From assembly GCA_958009085.1 (NCBI GenBank), contig OY253678.1:62001-126000 (forward strand): a stretch of 64,000 bases of DNA, in the 5' to 3' direction. The number at the start of each line of letters is the position of its first letter. Position 1 is the first letter of the stretch. A program made the translations under genes and the position numbers. Of the stretch, positions 21,201 to 33,449 are shown piece after piece. This stretch comes from Protoeuglena noctilucae (taxonomy: Eukaryota > Chlorophyta > Pedinophyceae > Marsupiomonadales > Marsupiomonadaceae). The notes beneath the pieces were generated by a model that ran no database searches, had not been told where the DNA came from, and worked only from the letters and a program-made list of their open reading frames with translations.

Positions 21201-23783
21201 CACGCCCACACCCCGACCTGCCACCCACCCCACCCCCCCAACACCCCCCTTCCCCCAAAATCACCTGAGCTGCGCCGTCTCCCCCCCCATGGCCCCCCCG
21301 TCCATCTTCCACACCGTCGCGTAATCCTCGACCGCACTGCGGAACTGCCCCAGGGCATGGTGACACGCCCCACGCAGCATGTACAGCTCCGCCAGCGCCT
21401 CTCTCTTTATCACCCCGCTCTTGACGCCCTCCATTCCCCGTCTGATCGCATCCGATGCGGCTTTGACGGCCCCGCTGTGGTTGCCCAGCCCCTGCTTGGC
21501 GTGGGCGATGAGCCGCCAGGCCACGTGGTGGGTCTTGCCCTCCTTGTCGAGAATGACAGATTGCAGGAGTGCCGATTCCCCCTCCCGCACCTGGCCCTGC
21601 TCTTTCAGGGCGTAGCCCAGGTGGAACCAGGCGTCGCGATGCTGAGGGCTCAAGTCTGTGAGGGAAGGGGATGGGGGTGGGGTGTGGGGAGTACAGGTGG
21701 TGCGAGGCATAAGTGAGGTGGAACCAGACAAGGTGCATTTGCGACAGTAAAATGACAAGAGCCACAGTATCACCGACGCCCTTCCCATCACCACACACTT
21801 GTCACCTCATCACCCATGCCCTCTCCACCTCATCACCCCCACCCATCTCCCACTCACCCGTGGCGTGCCTGAGCGTGGCGATGCCGTCCTCCAAGTCCCC
21901 CATGCCGACCTGCGCCCTCCCCAGCAGGAACCACGCATCCGCCGCCCTCGACCCCAGCGCGCACGCCACCTGCAGGTGCGCCGCCGCGTTGCCGCAGTCC
22001 CCTTGAGTCAAATAGATGCGGCCCATCTCCAGGTGAGCCTCGCCACGCGCTTGGGAGTCGCCCATCGGGCTCATGGTCTCAATGCACTGCGGGGAGTGAG
22101 TTGAAAAGGGGTGGTGGTGTTAGCAACACCGCTACATCATGATCTTTTCAACATATCAATTAGCAACAGTACCACTGTGACCGTCCACCCATCCCTTCCA
22201 GCCACCAACCACATCGCAGCGCACCTGTCCGTAACATCACCCACCCACCTGTCCACATCCACTACCCCACCACATCAACCCCATCAAACAATCCTTACCA
22301 ACACCACCACATCCACCCTCTTGATTACCTTGTGCAGGTCCTCCAGTGCCTCCTCCGCCTGCCCCAGTGCCTGCCTGGCCTGCGCCCTGCGCTTGTACGT
22401 GTCGCTGTAGCGGGGCTCGATGCGTGACGCGCTCGTGAAGTCCTCAATCGCGCGGCGGAGGTCGGCGGGGGTGGTGCGCAGGGCTCTGGGAGAAGAGGGG
22501 TGGGTGTAAAGGGGGTCCGTGGGTAGGGAGTGGTGGAGGGTGCGGGGTGGGTGAATGGGTGGGGAATGGTGGAGAGGGCGGGGTGGAAAGCCCCCTCTGA
22601 CCCCACCTGGCCCCCTGATGTATTACCTTCCCTTACTCCCAGCCTCACCTGGCGGTGCCCCTCGCGACGTACGCGCTCATCAGCTGCAGCCGCTCCATCC
22701 CGTCCGTGCACCCATCCATCGCCTCAATGACTTTGGACAGGACCTGGTCTGCGGTATCCACCGATCCACGATTGATCTCCCCGACTGCATAATCGATCAA
22801 TCGACGGGACTCCTCAGCTGTCAGGTGGACCCTGGCAGCGGGCGCGGAGGCGGGGGAGGGGGACGGGGAGGTGGGTGTGGCGGAGGGCGCAGCATCCGGG
22901 GCTTTGCTGGCGGGACGTCCGGGCTGGGCGGCAGCGCGGGAGCCTGCGGGGGGAGGGGTGGACGGGCGAGGTGAGGAACAGGTGAGGTGGGGCGAGCGCG
23001 ACGCAAGGGGTGGTGAACACACGCAACACATGCAGCGTTACACTGCACAAAGGCTCGCCCCCATAGCAACAATCGCGTCTCTGTGTCTCAACACACGCGT
23101 GTCGCAACTCGCTGTGAGAGCCACAGAGGACGAGAGTGGCAGGTGCGGTCTTCGCTCACCGGTGGAGCTGGACGCCTCCGCGTGGGACTGGGCGCGGTCG
23201 GATCGGGACGCGCGGCGGGGCGGAGGCACAATAGAGGCGTCTCCTGCCGCGGCGGCGATGGCGGAGGCCGGGCGGTCGTCGGTTTCGGAAGCACTAAGGC
23301 CCTCACTCGCGTTCGCAAGCATCGCGGACGCCTGCTGCGCCACGTCCCAGTCGCTGAGGGGCGTGCTGCGCTCGAGAATCGCCTCGAGAAGGGCCCGCGC
23401 CTCCGCATCGCGGCGCAGGGCCGAGAGCGCGCGCGCCTTGACCAGCGCAGCGCGCACATTGTCCGGACGGAGCTCCGTCGCCCGGTCGCACTCTTTCAGG
23501 CATCGCTGCAGCAGCTGCCGCGTCAGCAGACACGATGCCAGGTTGCAGTGCAGCGTGGAGAGGTCGTCCGCGTCGGTCGTCGCCTGCAGAGCACCGGAAG
23601 GAAGGCGTCACGACAGCGCCCCCGGAGACGCACGACCGGATCCGCCGCAGCGCTGACAAATGAAGGGATATATGTGTTTCTAGAAAGCGCGCTCTTCACC
23701 GAGATCTCTGCCTCCAGCAGCTTGATGGCCTTGGCGATGTTCTGGGCCCGGACGGCCTGCGACCACGCGCTCCCCGCGGCCAT
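18254..23783 (-). CDS. SRFR1/TTC13-type tetratricopeptide repeat protein
   Basis: Thirteen exons join in frame: 23783-23700, 23583-23160, 22943-22649, 22485-22329, 22086-21858, 21655-21265, 21028-20875, 20646-20488, 20336-19813, 19540-19358, 19143-18973, 18748-18466, 18379-18254. The product is about 1059 residues, close to Arabidopsis SRFR1. Features in order: N-terminal TPRs (NIAKAIKLLEAEIS; HCNLASCLLTR), a low-complexity stretch, a central TPR array (AWFLLGRAQVGMGDLEDGI; AWFHLGYALKEQGQ), a conserved block (DCRPWDFCFDRDLHP), a Gly/Ser linker, then QDCWNVVRVRS, FSIRTPVTPPRW and WYNFMPLARGTAAVGY. Plant SRFR1 restrains effector-triggered immunity and contacts immune receptors; TTC13 is the animal relative. 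A role in restraining immunity here is inference. Introns near 19.76 and 21.09 kb hold exon-edge ghosts. Confidence 0.78.
19755..19776 (-). repeat. Ghost of TPR-gene exon end (true edge 19813)
   Basis: The last bases of the exon (encoding VEED) and its GT donor recur 53 bp downstream in the intron. Confidence 0.7.
20098..20190 (-). repeat. 12-bp minisatellite motif used as coding Gly/Ser linker
   Basis: Runs of GGTGGCAGTGGG-type units lie inside the TPR-protein exon 20336-19813 and encode GGGSGGG-type sequence in the gene's own frame. The same unit makes up intronic and intergenic minisatellites elsewhere in the window. Confidence 0.85.
21073..21106 (-). repeat. Ghost of TPR-gene exon start (true edge 21028)
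   Basis: An acceptor and about 22 bases coding for FVAYYQE recur 70 bp upstream in the intron; the ghost frame ends at TAA right after the match. Confidence 0.85.
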
Positions 23784-25125
23784 CCCGCGTCGCCCGAGGT
23801 GTGCGATCGATCAAATCGATAACGACCTACCCAGGCGTGGCTAACGCGGGTGCGTCGCGGCGTGCGGAAGCCGCGAAGGGGTGGGTGCTTATGACCCGCG
23901 TCTGCGCGCTCTCCGCGCCGCTGTGGGCGCCCGGCGGGTCACCGTGGTTGACAACGTGAGAATGAGGGTGCCGGACGAGTGCCTGGATACTATGGCCTCT
24001 CGCAGGCTGCAGCAAGAACCTGCTTCTGGCAAATTCGCGCGCGGGGTTGTGAGCTCGGGGAAGCAGCCGGCCTGGGCACGTTCTGATGTCTTCACAGGTG
24101 ATGCTACAGCAAACGGTGGCACGCGGAGGCCGCCCTGTGCTACACGGGCTGAGTGTGCACCATCTATCTTCAGCCAGGCTCAATTCCACAGCTGTCAGCT
24201 ACCCTGTAAAGTCAAGCAGGAGTTTCTGAGAACAACCATCTCTGCCTTTTCGTGCCATCAAGCTATGCGGGGTCGCAGCGCTGTGGGTTAGTTCATGGGC
24301 ACGCGTCACGATCATGGCTAGTGGTTTGCAACCTTCCAACACGCCATGTATCCAACCAAGTCTCTTCCGTCGCTGTGGTAGCGTTGAGTAACGCTGGGGG
24401 GAGAGCCGGAGTACGCGGACGAGCCGGTCCGGCTGCCAGAGATTGCACCGGCCGAAGCCGATGCGGGGGTCGGTAATAGTTTTCAACCAGCAATAGTCAC
24501 GTCTCGGGTAGCCCTCATAAACTGTGACATTACCCCAAGCGCAAGGATGCGGATCGCGAGCAGGGCCGCCCGCATATAATGCCGCGGGGGCAGGGTCCAA
24601 GCCAGCGCCCTAAGAGCGGGGGCCGGGTCTTCGGCGCGTCGCGGAAGGCGCACCCGCGCGCACAGTCGACTCCTGGCCTCGAGATCCGGCGAAAAAAGCG
24701 GTGGCTACGAGCGGAGAGTCCGGGAGGCGTGCGAGGGCCAGCTCGGCGCCACGCCTTGCCGCAGGCCGCGTGCGCCCGCGCCCAGTCCCCGCGCAGCCCC
24801 GCGTGGCGCCCGCCGGCACGTTTGGGCCTAGAAGCGACCGCAACGCTCCCCGCGCTGCCGCACAAACGCGGCTACTTGTCACTCAGCACATGGGACGCAC
24901 GTTCTCCCAATGCCCGTCATCCTAGAGCGCCCGCACTAGCCACGCATTGCACCGTAGCATGCCGATGGCGCCACGGCGTTCAGGGGAGTTGAGAAATGCC
25001 CCAAGTCCCCCAGTCAGACCGCAAGCGCTCGCCAGAGACCTCCGTGTGGGCCCAAGACCGCGGGTGGGGTCAATTGCTGGGGCACTTGGGAGTCCTTCTC
25101 CCGGGGCGTTCCGAAGCCGGGCGCC
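23784..25125. other. Divergent intergenic region, SRFR1-like and IQ genes
   Basis: About 1.3 kb between two head-to-head starts. Open frames here lack conserved motifs and splice logic. I see no RNA gene or mobile element. Confidence 0.45.
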
Positions 25126-28100
25126 ATGACGAGCTATTACCCCCCGCAGCAGCAGCAGGAATGGCACAACCCGCTCGAAGGCTTTGATGCGGACCCGACG
25201 CAGCCGCAGCCCTACTCGGGGCGCCAGCGGGCCATGACGGAGATATTCCAACGAATCGGGAGCTCCCGGGTGCGCTGCGCCGCCGCCCCGCATCCCCGGC
25301 CCTCGTCCCGCTGCGGCATGCGTGCGGGGCGTGCCGTCGCGCGCCGCAGCGCATTGGCCGCCCCAACTCCTGGCAACTCAGAATCCCATCTCCGCGTTTT
25401 GACGCCGACGATGTCCCTCCGCGCGATGGCTCCGTGGCTACAGCCGAGCATGCGACGCACGTGACGTGTGTCCTGACCCCTCCCCCGCCTGCGCAGCTCC
25501 TCAGCGCCGCCTCGAATGCCGCGGAGAACATCATGGCTAATGTCCGGTCCGACGACATGGGCAGGTGCGTTTGCGGGATCTCCGCGCCGCTCAGGCGCCC
25601 CGTCTGCGCAGGTGGCAACGTCTTTCTCCGCCTTTCCCGCAGCGACGGTGGCCTGGGCTCCGAGATGTCCCTGCGGCACGCGCCCATGTCTCGTATCGCG
25701 GAGGAGAGCACCCCGCTTGGGCGCCTCCCGGCCCCTCTGAGCCGCATGAACAGCCTGATGGAGGCAGCGGCGGGGTCACGGGGCCAGACGGCGGTCGCGG
25801 CGATGATGGCCGCTCGCATGGCCTCCCGCGCGCGCCTGGCTCCCTCCGGACGCATCGCGCAGTCCGTGGACGGCGACGGGCCGCGTGCCGCGATGACCGA
25901 GGCGCTGGGCGGGAGCGAGTTGGGTTACCCAGCCAGCGCGGACCCCAGGCCCGGCACTGGGTCCCCCCTGCGCGTGGGCAACCGCAGCTTCCGCTCTCGC
26001 CCCGCTCTGTCGACGGACGGCATCGAGGGGATCCGAGCGTTTTTCGAATTGGCGGAGCGTCACCGGGACAATGCGGTGGCGGAGGCGAGGGCGGAGCAGA
26101 TGCAGCGTCACGAGAGCCGGAAGCGCATGGTGGCGGCGCGGACGCGTGAGGACGCGGAGAGGACGCGGGCGTCGCTGGAGACGTACCAGCGGGTGGTGCG
26201 GGCGGTGGTGCGGGTCCAGGCGCGGTGGCGGGGGTACGTGGCGAGGAAGCGGGCGGAGCGGGCGAGGATGCAGCAGGAGATGGCGAAGCTGCTGCAGGAG
26301 AACGAGGCGGAGCTGGCGAAGGAGCTGGAGGTGATCGTGAAGCAGGTGAGCAGGTGGGGTGAGGGTACATGTGTGGAGGGTGTACGGTGAGGGGTGGAGA
26401 GGCGAGTGGTGGGGGTTACACGGTGAGGGGTGGGAAGTGATCGTGAAGCAGGTGAGGGGGTGGGGATGGGTAGTCATCGCATAGCTATTGCCATTGACCA
26501 TCTACGCACCACCCCCCGTCCCCGCAACATGCGTCACTCTTCTCTCCTCCCCAGGACAAGGAGCGCGAGAAGCAGCGCAAGGAGGAGCGGTACAAGAAGA
26601 TCTTGCAACGACAGGTGTCGGGGTCCAGCGAGTACATACGGCACCTGGCGCGCATGCACACCGCCAACGGGCAGGCGAGCGAGTGGGAGGGGGATTGTGT
26701 GTATGTGGGGCGAGGGAGGGATGCATGGTAGACATGAGAATGCATGTTTTGTGTGTGACGCCCACAACAGAAAGTGGGACGACGCTAACACTAGGCGTCA
26801 ATACGTAGTCGTGCCACGCTGTGTTGTTTTGTACTGCATTGCAACACAACATTTTTTGCATCTCGTGTTCTTCATCTCATCTACTCTCATCTCGTTATTG
26901 TCCTTCAGGTGAAGGTGGAGGCGGCTGCCCGCCTGGCCCAAGAGGTGCTTCTGGCGGAGCGGAGTCAGGCGTCGGTGGGGCCGGTGAAGAGCGTGCTGCT
27001 GGGGGAGGACCTGGGGTTGGAGGGGAGCGAGGTGAGAGAGAGAGTGTGTGTGTGTGTGAGGGATGAGGGTGGTGGGAGTGGTGCGTTCTCATCACGTCAC
27101 TCACCTCCATCACTCACGCTTCCCTGCCCATGCCACTCACCACCCTTGCTCCTCGCACATTCAAATCCCCACCCGTCCCCACCCACGCAGGAGGCCCTGG
27201 CCCAGCGCACCAGCGGGGGCAGCCCCACCGCCCTCCACGCCCAGGCCAGGGCGCTGGAGTTTTCAAACAACAACGAGGATTCGAACTTCCGACCACCGGA
27301 GGGACCGCCCTTAGCAGCGTCCGCGTCGCTGCCGGCCATCGCGGGCGGCACATCGCATGCCATCGGCACCCCCACCCCCGCCGAGCGACTGGTTGCCAAA
27401 ATGCAGAAGCGGCAACTGGCGATTTCACGCAACGCGGCGCAGTCGGGGGGATACTTTGCGATCGAGGATCCGGGGCTGGGGGCGGAGGAGGGGGTGGGTC
27501 AGATGGGTGCGGTCACATCGATGTCCACCTCGCTGTCACCTAAGAGGGGTGGGAGGGTGGCGGTGCGGACGGGGCGCGCGTGGCTGGGCGCGGAGGCTTC
27601 CGCTGCGTCTGCCGCATCCGCCCCGGCGCTGCGGGCGGGCGCGGGGTCGCCGATTGCGGGGTGGGGCGGCGGGGTGGGTGCGGGTGCGGCCATCGTGCTG
27701 CCGCCCTTGGTGGGGGTCGAGGGGTCGCACACTGGGAAGCGGAGGGAGGTGCGGGCGCATCAGGCGGGATTACCTGTCACAGTGGGGGAGGCGGAGGGGG
27801 GGGTGGAGGGCGAGGGCGCGGGTGCGGGTGTAGAGAGTGCGGGGGTGGTAGCTGAGGCGAGGAGCAGCGCGCGGGCTGTGTCGCGGGAGAGGGGCGTGCG
27901 GGTGAGCTTGGAGGGAGTGCGTGTGGCAGAGAGCGGGGGTGTGGGGGCGGGGGTGCGTGTGGCTGGGAGTGGGGGTGAGGAGGGGGCGGAGAGTGGGGCT
28001 GAGGCGGTGCGGCGTCGGATGCGGGGTTTCACGGTGCCGGGAGGTTACATGGTAGAGGGGGTGGCGACGGGGGTGGTGAAGGGGCGGGGCGGGAGTGCGG

Positions 28101-29458
28101 GGGGGGGGGCGGGGGGGGCGACGGGTGTGGTGCGGGAGAGTGGGGACGATGGGTTGGGTGCTTGGGGGGACGAGAGCGGCGTGGAAAGCGGTGCGGCGAT
28201 GGGGTGGGGTTCCCAGGGTGTGGGTGGTGGCAATACGGGTGGCAGTGCGGGTGCGAGTGCAAGTGGCGGTGGGGGTGGCAATGCCGATGGCAATGCTCCC
28301 GCTGCGTTGCCGTCGCTGCGCTCTCGCCGCGGCCTCGCCAAAACGGTGTCGGTGTCTCGGGAAGTGTCTCTGGAGTCCGTGCCAGTGGCTGAGGTTTCGA
28401 GCAATGCCCTACCCGCCGTGTTCAAAAGGCGCAACAGCGTCCGGCAGCTGGGGCCGGCGGGGGCGGGGCTGTTCGCTGGGGGAGGTGGGGGTGCGATGGG
28501 CGCAGCGGCGGGGGTGGCGGGGGGTGTGGCGGTGCGGGGGGAGGGAGGAACGGCGGTGGGGGTGGCGGGGGTGCGTGGCGATGGGGGCGGGGCGGTGGCT
28601 GTGCCAGTGGGCTTTGCGCAGTTTGGGCTGGGAGAGGATGTGGTGCAGGCGCACGTGAGAGCGGGGGATAAGGGATCGCGGGCGCAGGGGGCGGCGATGG
28701 GCGGGGGCGTGGGGGTGGGCGTGGGAGGTCGGCCGTTGTCGCCCTCTGCAGTGCTGGGGAGGACATCGCCGGGGGGAGAGGCGGCGACGGAGGGGACGGG
28801 GCAGGGAGCGTGAGTGGGGGGGGATAGGGATGGATGGGAGATGTGGTTTTGGTTGTGGCTGCGATGTGGGTCGTTTGTGCATGGGATGGCGAATGACAAT
28901 GGGGGAGGTGTCATATGGTCAGTTGGACTGACCATTTACTTATCTCATGTATAGTTATCTTATGTTTTCATCATATGTGTAGATTTACTCATGAAATCCT
29001 AGTCCCATCTCCTGCTCGCAGTGTGTTGGTCCGTGCCATGTCGCCTGCGAGGTCACCGGAGGCATTGGCAGAGAAGACCATCGCCAAGGCTACAGCACAG
29101 GGGGGGGAGGAGACGGGGAGGGGGAATGGGGGAGGGGGGAGAGGGACTGGGGTGCGCAAGTGAGTGATGGGGTGGGGTGGGTGCAAGGGGGGCTGTGGTT
29201 GGGGTGAAGAGCAAACAAGCAGCTACCTTGCTGCCACCCCCACTGCCACCCCCACTGCCACCCTCACTTGCACCCCCCCTCACTGCCACCCCAACCCCCC
29301 AACCCCCCAGGGACAGGGACCCCTCGTCTGCCCCCCACCACATCCGCAAGCCCCCCCGCGGCACCCTGCTGCCACTCACAGCCGGCCCCGTGCACGGCAA
29401 AGACCTTTCAGTCGACACCCTCACGGCCCAGGCAGCGCTGAGGCTGCAGAAGACGTGA
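25126..29458 (+). CDS. IQ-motif, coiled-coil and disordered protein
   Basis: I do not recognise the family. Exons 25126-25269, 25497-25564, 25643-26345, 26555-26674, 26909-27031, 27191-28809, 29022-29159 and 29311-29458 join in frame to about 1020 residues. A basic helix at the end of exon 3 has an IQ pattern (VVRVQARWRGYVARKRAE), a likely calmodulin-binding site, followed by a charged coiled coil (MQQEMAKLLQENEAEL; DKEREKQRKEERYKK). Exon 6 is 1.6 kb of Gly/Ala/Val/Ser-rich sequence that is probably disordered. The C-terminus has LVRAMSPARSPEALAEK and ends VDTLTAQAALRLQKT. The intron after 26674 begins with GC, and the intron after 26345 holds a ghost of the exon end. A calcium-regulated scaffold is a reasonable guess, no more. 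Confidence 0.7.
26433..26451 (+). repeat. Ghost of IQ-gene exon end (true edge 26345)
   Basis: The end of the exon (encoding VIVKQ) and the start of its intron recur 106 bp downstream. Confidence 0.85.
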
Positions 29459-29697
29459 TGTGATGGGGGTCCCGTGATAGATGGGATGGTGAATATAAGA
29501 TGGGACGGTTATTATATGGAGGGAATATATGGGATATATGTTAGATAGCCGAAGCATATGTGAGGGGAGCCAAGGCGTGTTTAGGGGTTAAGCCGCAAGC
29601 ACGCTTGCAAGTTGCCTCCTATGTTTCTTGAACTCTTCTGCCAGTACGGTACATATCTTCAAACCTTACACACAACACTGCACAACTCATTCCCGCT

Positions 29698-32600
29698 CTA
29701 CCACCCCACCCCATAAATCGCCACCACCACCCCCACCGCCGCCGCCGCCACCACGCCCGCCCCCGCCCGCACCGCTGGTGCATTTGACTCCACCAAAAAG
29801 GGATAGAGGTAGTCCGGAGGCACAGCCGGCAGCAGGGGAGGCGTGGACTTGGCCAGCTGAGCGGCCCTGCCTTGATCTAAGGGGAGATAGGTGACGGTGG
29901 ATTGGAGATAGAAAGTGGATGGGGTGGATGCGGGGAGGTGGCCGTCGGGCCATCGCCACGTGCCGAGTTTCCAGGAAACGCGGGCGGCCTCGATTTTCAT
30001 CTGGGGGGTGGACGCCACGCCGACCTGGGTCGGGGAAGGGGAGGGGGGTGGGAGTGGTGTTAAGGGTGGCAGTGGGGGTGGGAGTGGGGGGTAGCACCGA
30101 AAGCAACACACCACAATTCCATGCCCACCATCCCCACCCCTCCACTCTCATCTCTCACCTTGGCCGTGAGTATCTGCAGCTCGAACCCCACCACCGCGTT
30201 GACGCACGATTGTGAATCAACGTCCCAGGTCTGCGTGGCTGGGATGGCGTCCACAGTGACGGGCACCCAGTCAGTGATGTTCAGTGGGTCCGCGTCGCCC
30301 CATATGCCCAGGTAGATGGTCTGGCCGGAGAGGGGCAGGTTGGCACTGGGGGTGGGTGAGGGAGGGGGGGGTGTGTTGGAGGTGGTTTGAGGGGTGGAGA
30401 GGGGTTGAGCGGGAGAGAGGGTTAGGTCGGGTGGCTGTGAGGGCGGATGTGGGGGGCGAGCGGGGTGGCTAGGCTGCAGCAGGGGTCGTGGCAGGTTCGC
30501 AACAACCACCGGACCCAACCTCTCACTACCACCCCACCTCAACCACCCCACCACAACAAAACACCCCTACCATATCACCAAACAACCCCCCAACCCCCCC
30601 CACCAACCCCTCTCCTCCCTAACCCTCTCACTTGGTGGGCCCGAACATCCCGTGCGCAAACGACGGCGCGGTCCGCGCCACCCCCCCCGCCCCCGCACGT
30701 CGCCTGCAGCTCATCGACCGTCGCAGCGAACCCGCAACTCATAGAAGCGTCCATCCCAAACGCCACTGCAAGCGACGCGTTAATAGAGCACCGCCCGTCG
30801 GGACCAGCACCCGGGAAGGGCAAGCCCCGGGGGAAATTCGAAATTGCGCGGTGGTCCCCGGACTGCACGAGCGTCCCCGCCTGCACCGGGTACCCGGTCA
30901 GATACCCGGGGCGGCCCGAGGTGCCACGCGCACCCCCTTCCGACGCCTGCCGCCACTGCACGGTGAATCGCTGCCTCACCGCCCCCGCCCCGGTCGCATC
31001 CGCGGCTACATTCGTCAGCTGCACCGCTGCCGTGACGCTCTGCACCGCCCGGTTGGCCAGGTCGTAGGTGATCGTGATGTCGGCGGACGTCAGCACGTTA
31101 TCGCACGTGCTGCTGGATGCGTCCCACGTTGGCAGAGCGGGACTCGCGAGGGGCACCTCGGCGCCCGTCTGAGGGTCGATGTGATAGTACATTACGTTTG
31201 TGAGGGGCACGAGGGCGGAACGTGCTGTGGTGGTCGCCAGGCGGAGGTCGCTGACGCGGGTGTGGGCGAGGCCAGGGAAGGCAACCGCGTAATTCTGGCA
31301 GTTTGCTGACAGGGAGGGAAGCACGACATCGCAGGCGGCGTCGTCCGGGCGCTGCTCGACGCCGGCGGCGGTCGGGGGAGGAAAGGCGAGGGCGAACCCG
31401 ACCGGGGTGTCGGTGCAGGCGCCGCCGTAGAGGGGGGAGGGGACGGTGAGGATGCCGGCGGGGGCTGGGGGTGGAGAGAGGGGGGGGAGGGGGTGAGTGA
31501 GTGAGTGAGTGAGTGAGTGAGTGAGCGGAGTGTGTGAGTGGGTAAGTGTGTGAGTGGGTTGCTCGAGTGGGGGAGTGGGTGTGTTAAGGGAGTGGAATGT
31601 AACACTTACTTCCCTCACTCACTCACTTCTCACCAGCAGATGACACATACATGAATCCCATGCGCATTCCTGATACTCGCATCCACCCCCACACCGCCCT
31701 CACCTGCAGCTGACGTGTACATGGCCGGCACGGGGCTGCCCACCGCATAGGCAGAGGGGGCGTTCTGGGTGTAGGGGACAGGGCTGCCGAGGAGACCCGG
31801 GGTGGAGGCGTGGATGGCCTTGTCCAGCGCTGAGGCGGGGTCCTGGGGGTGGCAGTGGGAATGGGGGTGAGGGTGGTGTTGAGGGTGGCAGTGGGGGTGG
31901 CAGTGACAGTGAGAGGGTGGCAGTGGGGGTGGGAGTGAGGGTGGCAGTGAGAGGGTGGCAGTGGGGGTGGTAGTGCAGTCGCTGTGCCGCACTCGCCAAC
32001 ATCAACACCAACACTATCACTGTCAATATCAATGCAACTACCAGCAACCGCGTAAGTAAGCCTCACCTGTGGCAGTGCCGGGTCGAGGAAGTACGCCCCG
32101 AGCGCGGGGTTGTTGTCCCCAACGATGCACAGCAGTTGAGAGAACAGGTCGGTGCGGGCGTCCGCGCGGCTGACGGTGGCCAGGCCGCTGCTGGCGGGGA
32201 GGTTCACGGTGGCGACAGCTGATTTGGGCAGGCAGTAGGTGAGGGAGGGGCCGGGGGGACCCTCGGGAAGGGCGGCGGTGAAGGCGGACTTGTCGGAACC
32301 TGGGGGAAGGTTGAGTGAGAGAGGTGGGGAGTGGTGAGGGGTGAGTGGGGGTGGGGGTTGTGAGGTGGCGAGGGGGGTGGTGAGCGAGTGGGCGATGTAA
32401 AGCTGGATGGTATGTGCCAATGCAACCGAAGCAACGGCAGGGCAACGTAAAGAGCGCGGCAGTGTCACTGTGCTCTGCTACCACTGTGGCGCTGGGCTGG
32501 CCTGCGACGCTCTACTCTCCCCGCCCAAACCACCTCACCGGTGCAGTCCGGGTCGCAGTAGCAGTTGGCGTCGCACGCGCCGACGCGCAGATCGCACTCG

Positions 32601-32836
32601 CAGCTGCCGGCAGTCGTCACGCTGACCGTCCGGGGCGAGGGGCTCGCGGGGGCGTTGGCAACGTCGACCGACTGCTGTGCGTAAGCATCGGGCTCCCAGA
32701 CCGCCTGCGCCGCGCCGGGTCGGACCGCGGTGCCCACGAGAGCGAGCAGTAGCAAAAAGCCGACGCGACCGGCGCGGCGCGCGGACCAGGACCAGCGCCG
32801 CGGGGCGGAGGGGCGGGGCGAACGCGCCACGCGCAT
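29698..32836 (-). CDS. Tectonic-family ciliary transition-zone protein
   Basis: Tectonics (TCTN1-3) are secreted or membrane proteins of the ciliary transition zone, partners of the MKS complex. Exons 32836-32539, 32299-32067, 31842-31704, 31464-30699, 30345-30159 and 30024-29698 join in frame to about 649 residues. An Arg-rich n-region and hydrophobic core (VGFLLLLALVGTAV) form a signal peptide; an in-frame ATG at 32902 would add 22 residues. The diagnostic Cys cluster follows (CECDLRVGAC, CYCDPDC), then PGYLTGYPV, a conserved DWVPVTVDAIP block, and a C-terminal membrane helix (VVAAAAVGVVVAIYGV). The donor at 30699 (AC|GTGCGG) was chosen for frame and is the least certain junction. Introns contain the 12-bp minisatellite (about 31841-31975) and a GAGT microsatellite (about 31493-31527). 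It implies a flagellated life stage. Confidence 0.85.
31493..31527 (-). repeat. GAGT/ACTC tetranucleotide run in Tectonic intron
   Basis: A simple repeat next to the donor side of the intron between 31704 and 31464. Confidence 0.8.
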
Positions 32837-32902
32837 GCTGGGCGTGGCGAGCGCGTGGGAAAGCGCCCGGTCGCCTCCCGCGGGGGCAGTGGCTCCCTCC
32901 AT

Positions 32903-33449
32903 TCCAGCGCTAGATCGCCGCGGCCCGGTCGCCGCGCGCGGGGATGCGCGGGGTACGCTGCAAAGAGCGTGGCGGGGTCCTAATTTGAATCGCGCGTCAC
33001 GGTCGGGGCTAGCTGCTCGCGGGAAGCTTGGACATGCGATGACAGAGCGGGCTCTGCCACGCGGGGATAGGCCGGGCCGCAGATGGCCGCGGCGGGGCGA
33101 CACACGGCGATCCCGACGCCGGGCTCCTGCACAGCCATCGGGCGTCGTGGTCCTGGTAACGCTGCGGACCCGTGGTCGACGATTCATCTCCTAAAGCGTA
33201 CGCACTCTGATTACAACGCATATCCCAGGTCTTTCTAGCCAATCACCCCTTGCGTCCTTTCCCCAGACCCGCGACGAGGCCCGTTTGGCCGGCGGCGCTT
33301 CATCAGCCGCGCAAGGAGGTCGCGGAGGGGATTTGGGGACACCCGCGCGCGGCGATAGGCTCTCGGGGACGAAGGGGAAGGGGCGGCAAACGCGTGCCCC
33401 TGAGGAGTCGCGCGGGCCCACGTGAGGGGGTGGGGGGAGCGGTCCGAGG
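32903..33449. other. Divergent promoter region, Tectonic and RAE1
   Basis: About 550 bp between the two starts. No exon or RNA gene recognised. Confidence 0.5.

Noticed and set aside
24579-24992. Plus-strand 137-residue open frame between SRFR1-like and IQ genes.
   Set aside because: Basic low-complexity sequence without conserved residues or splice context.
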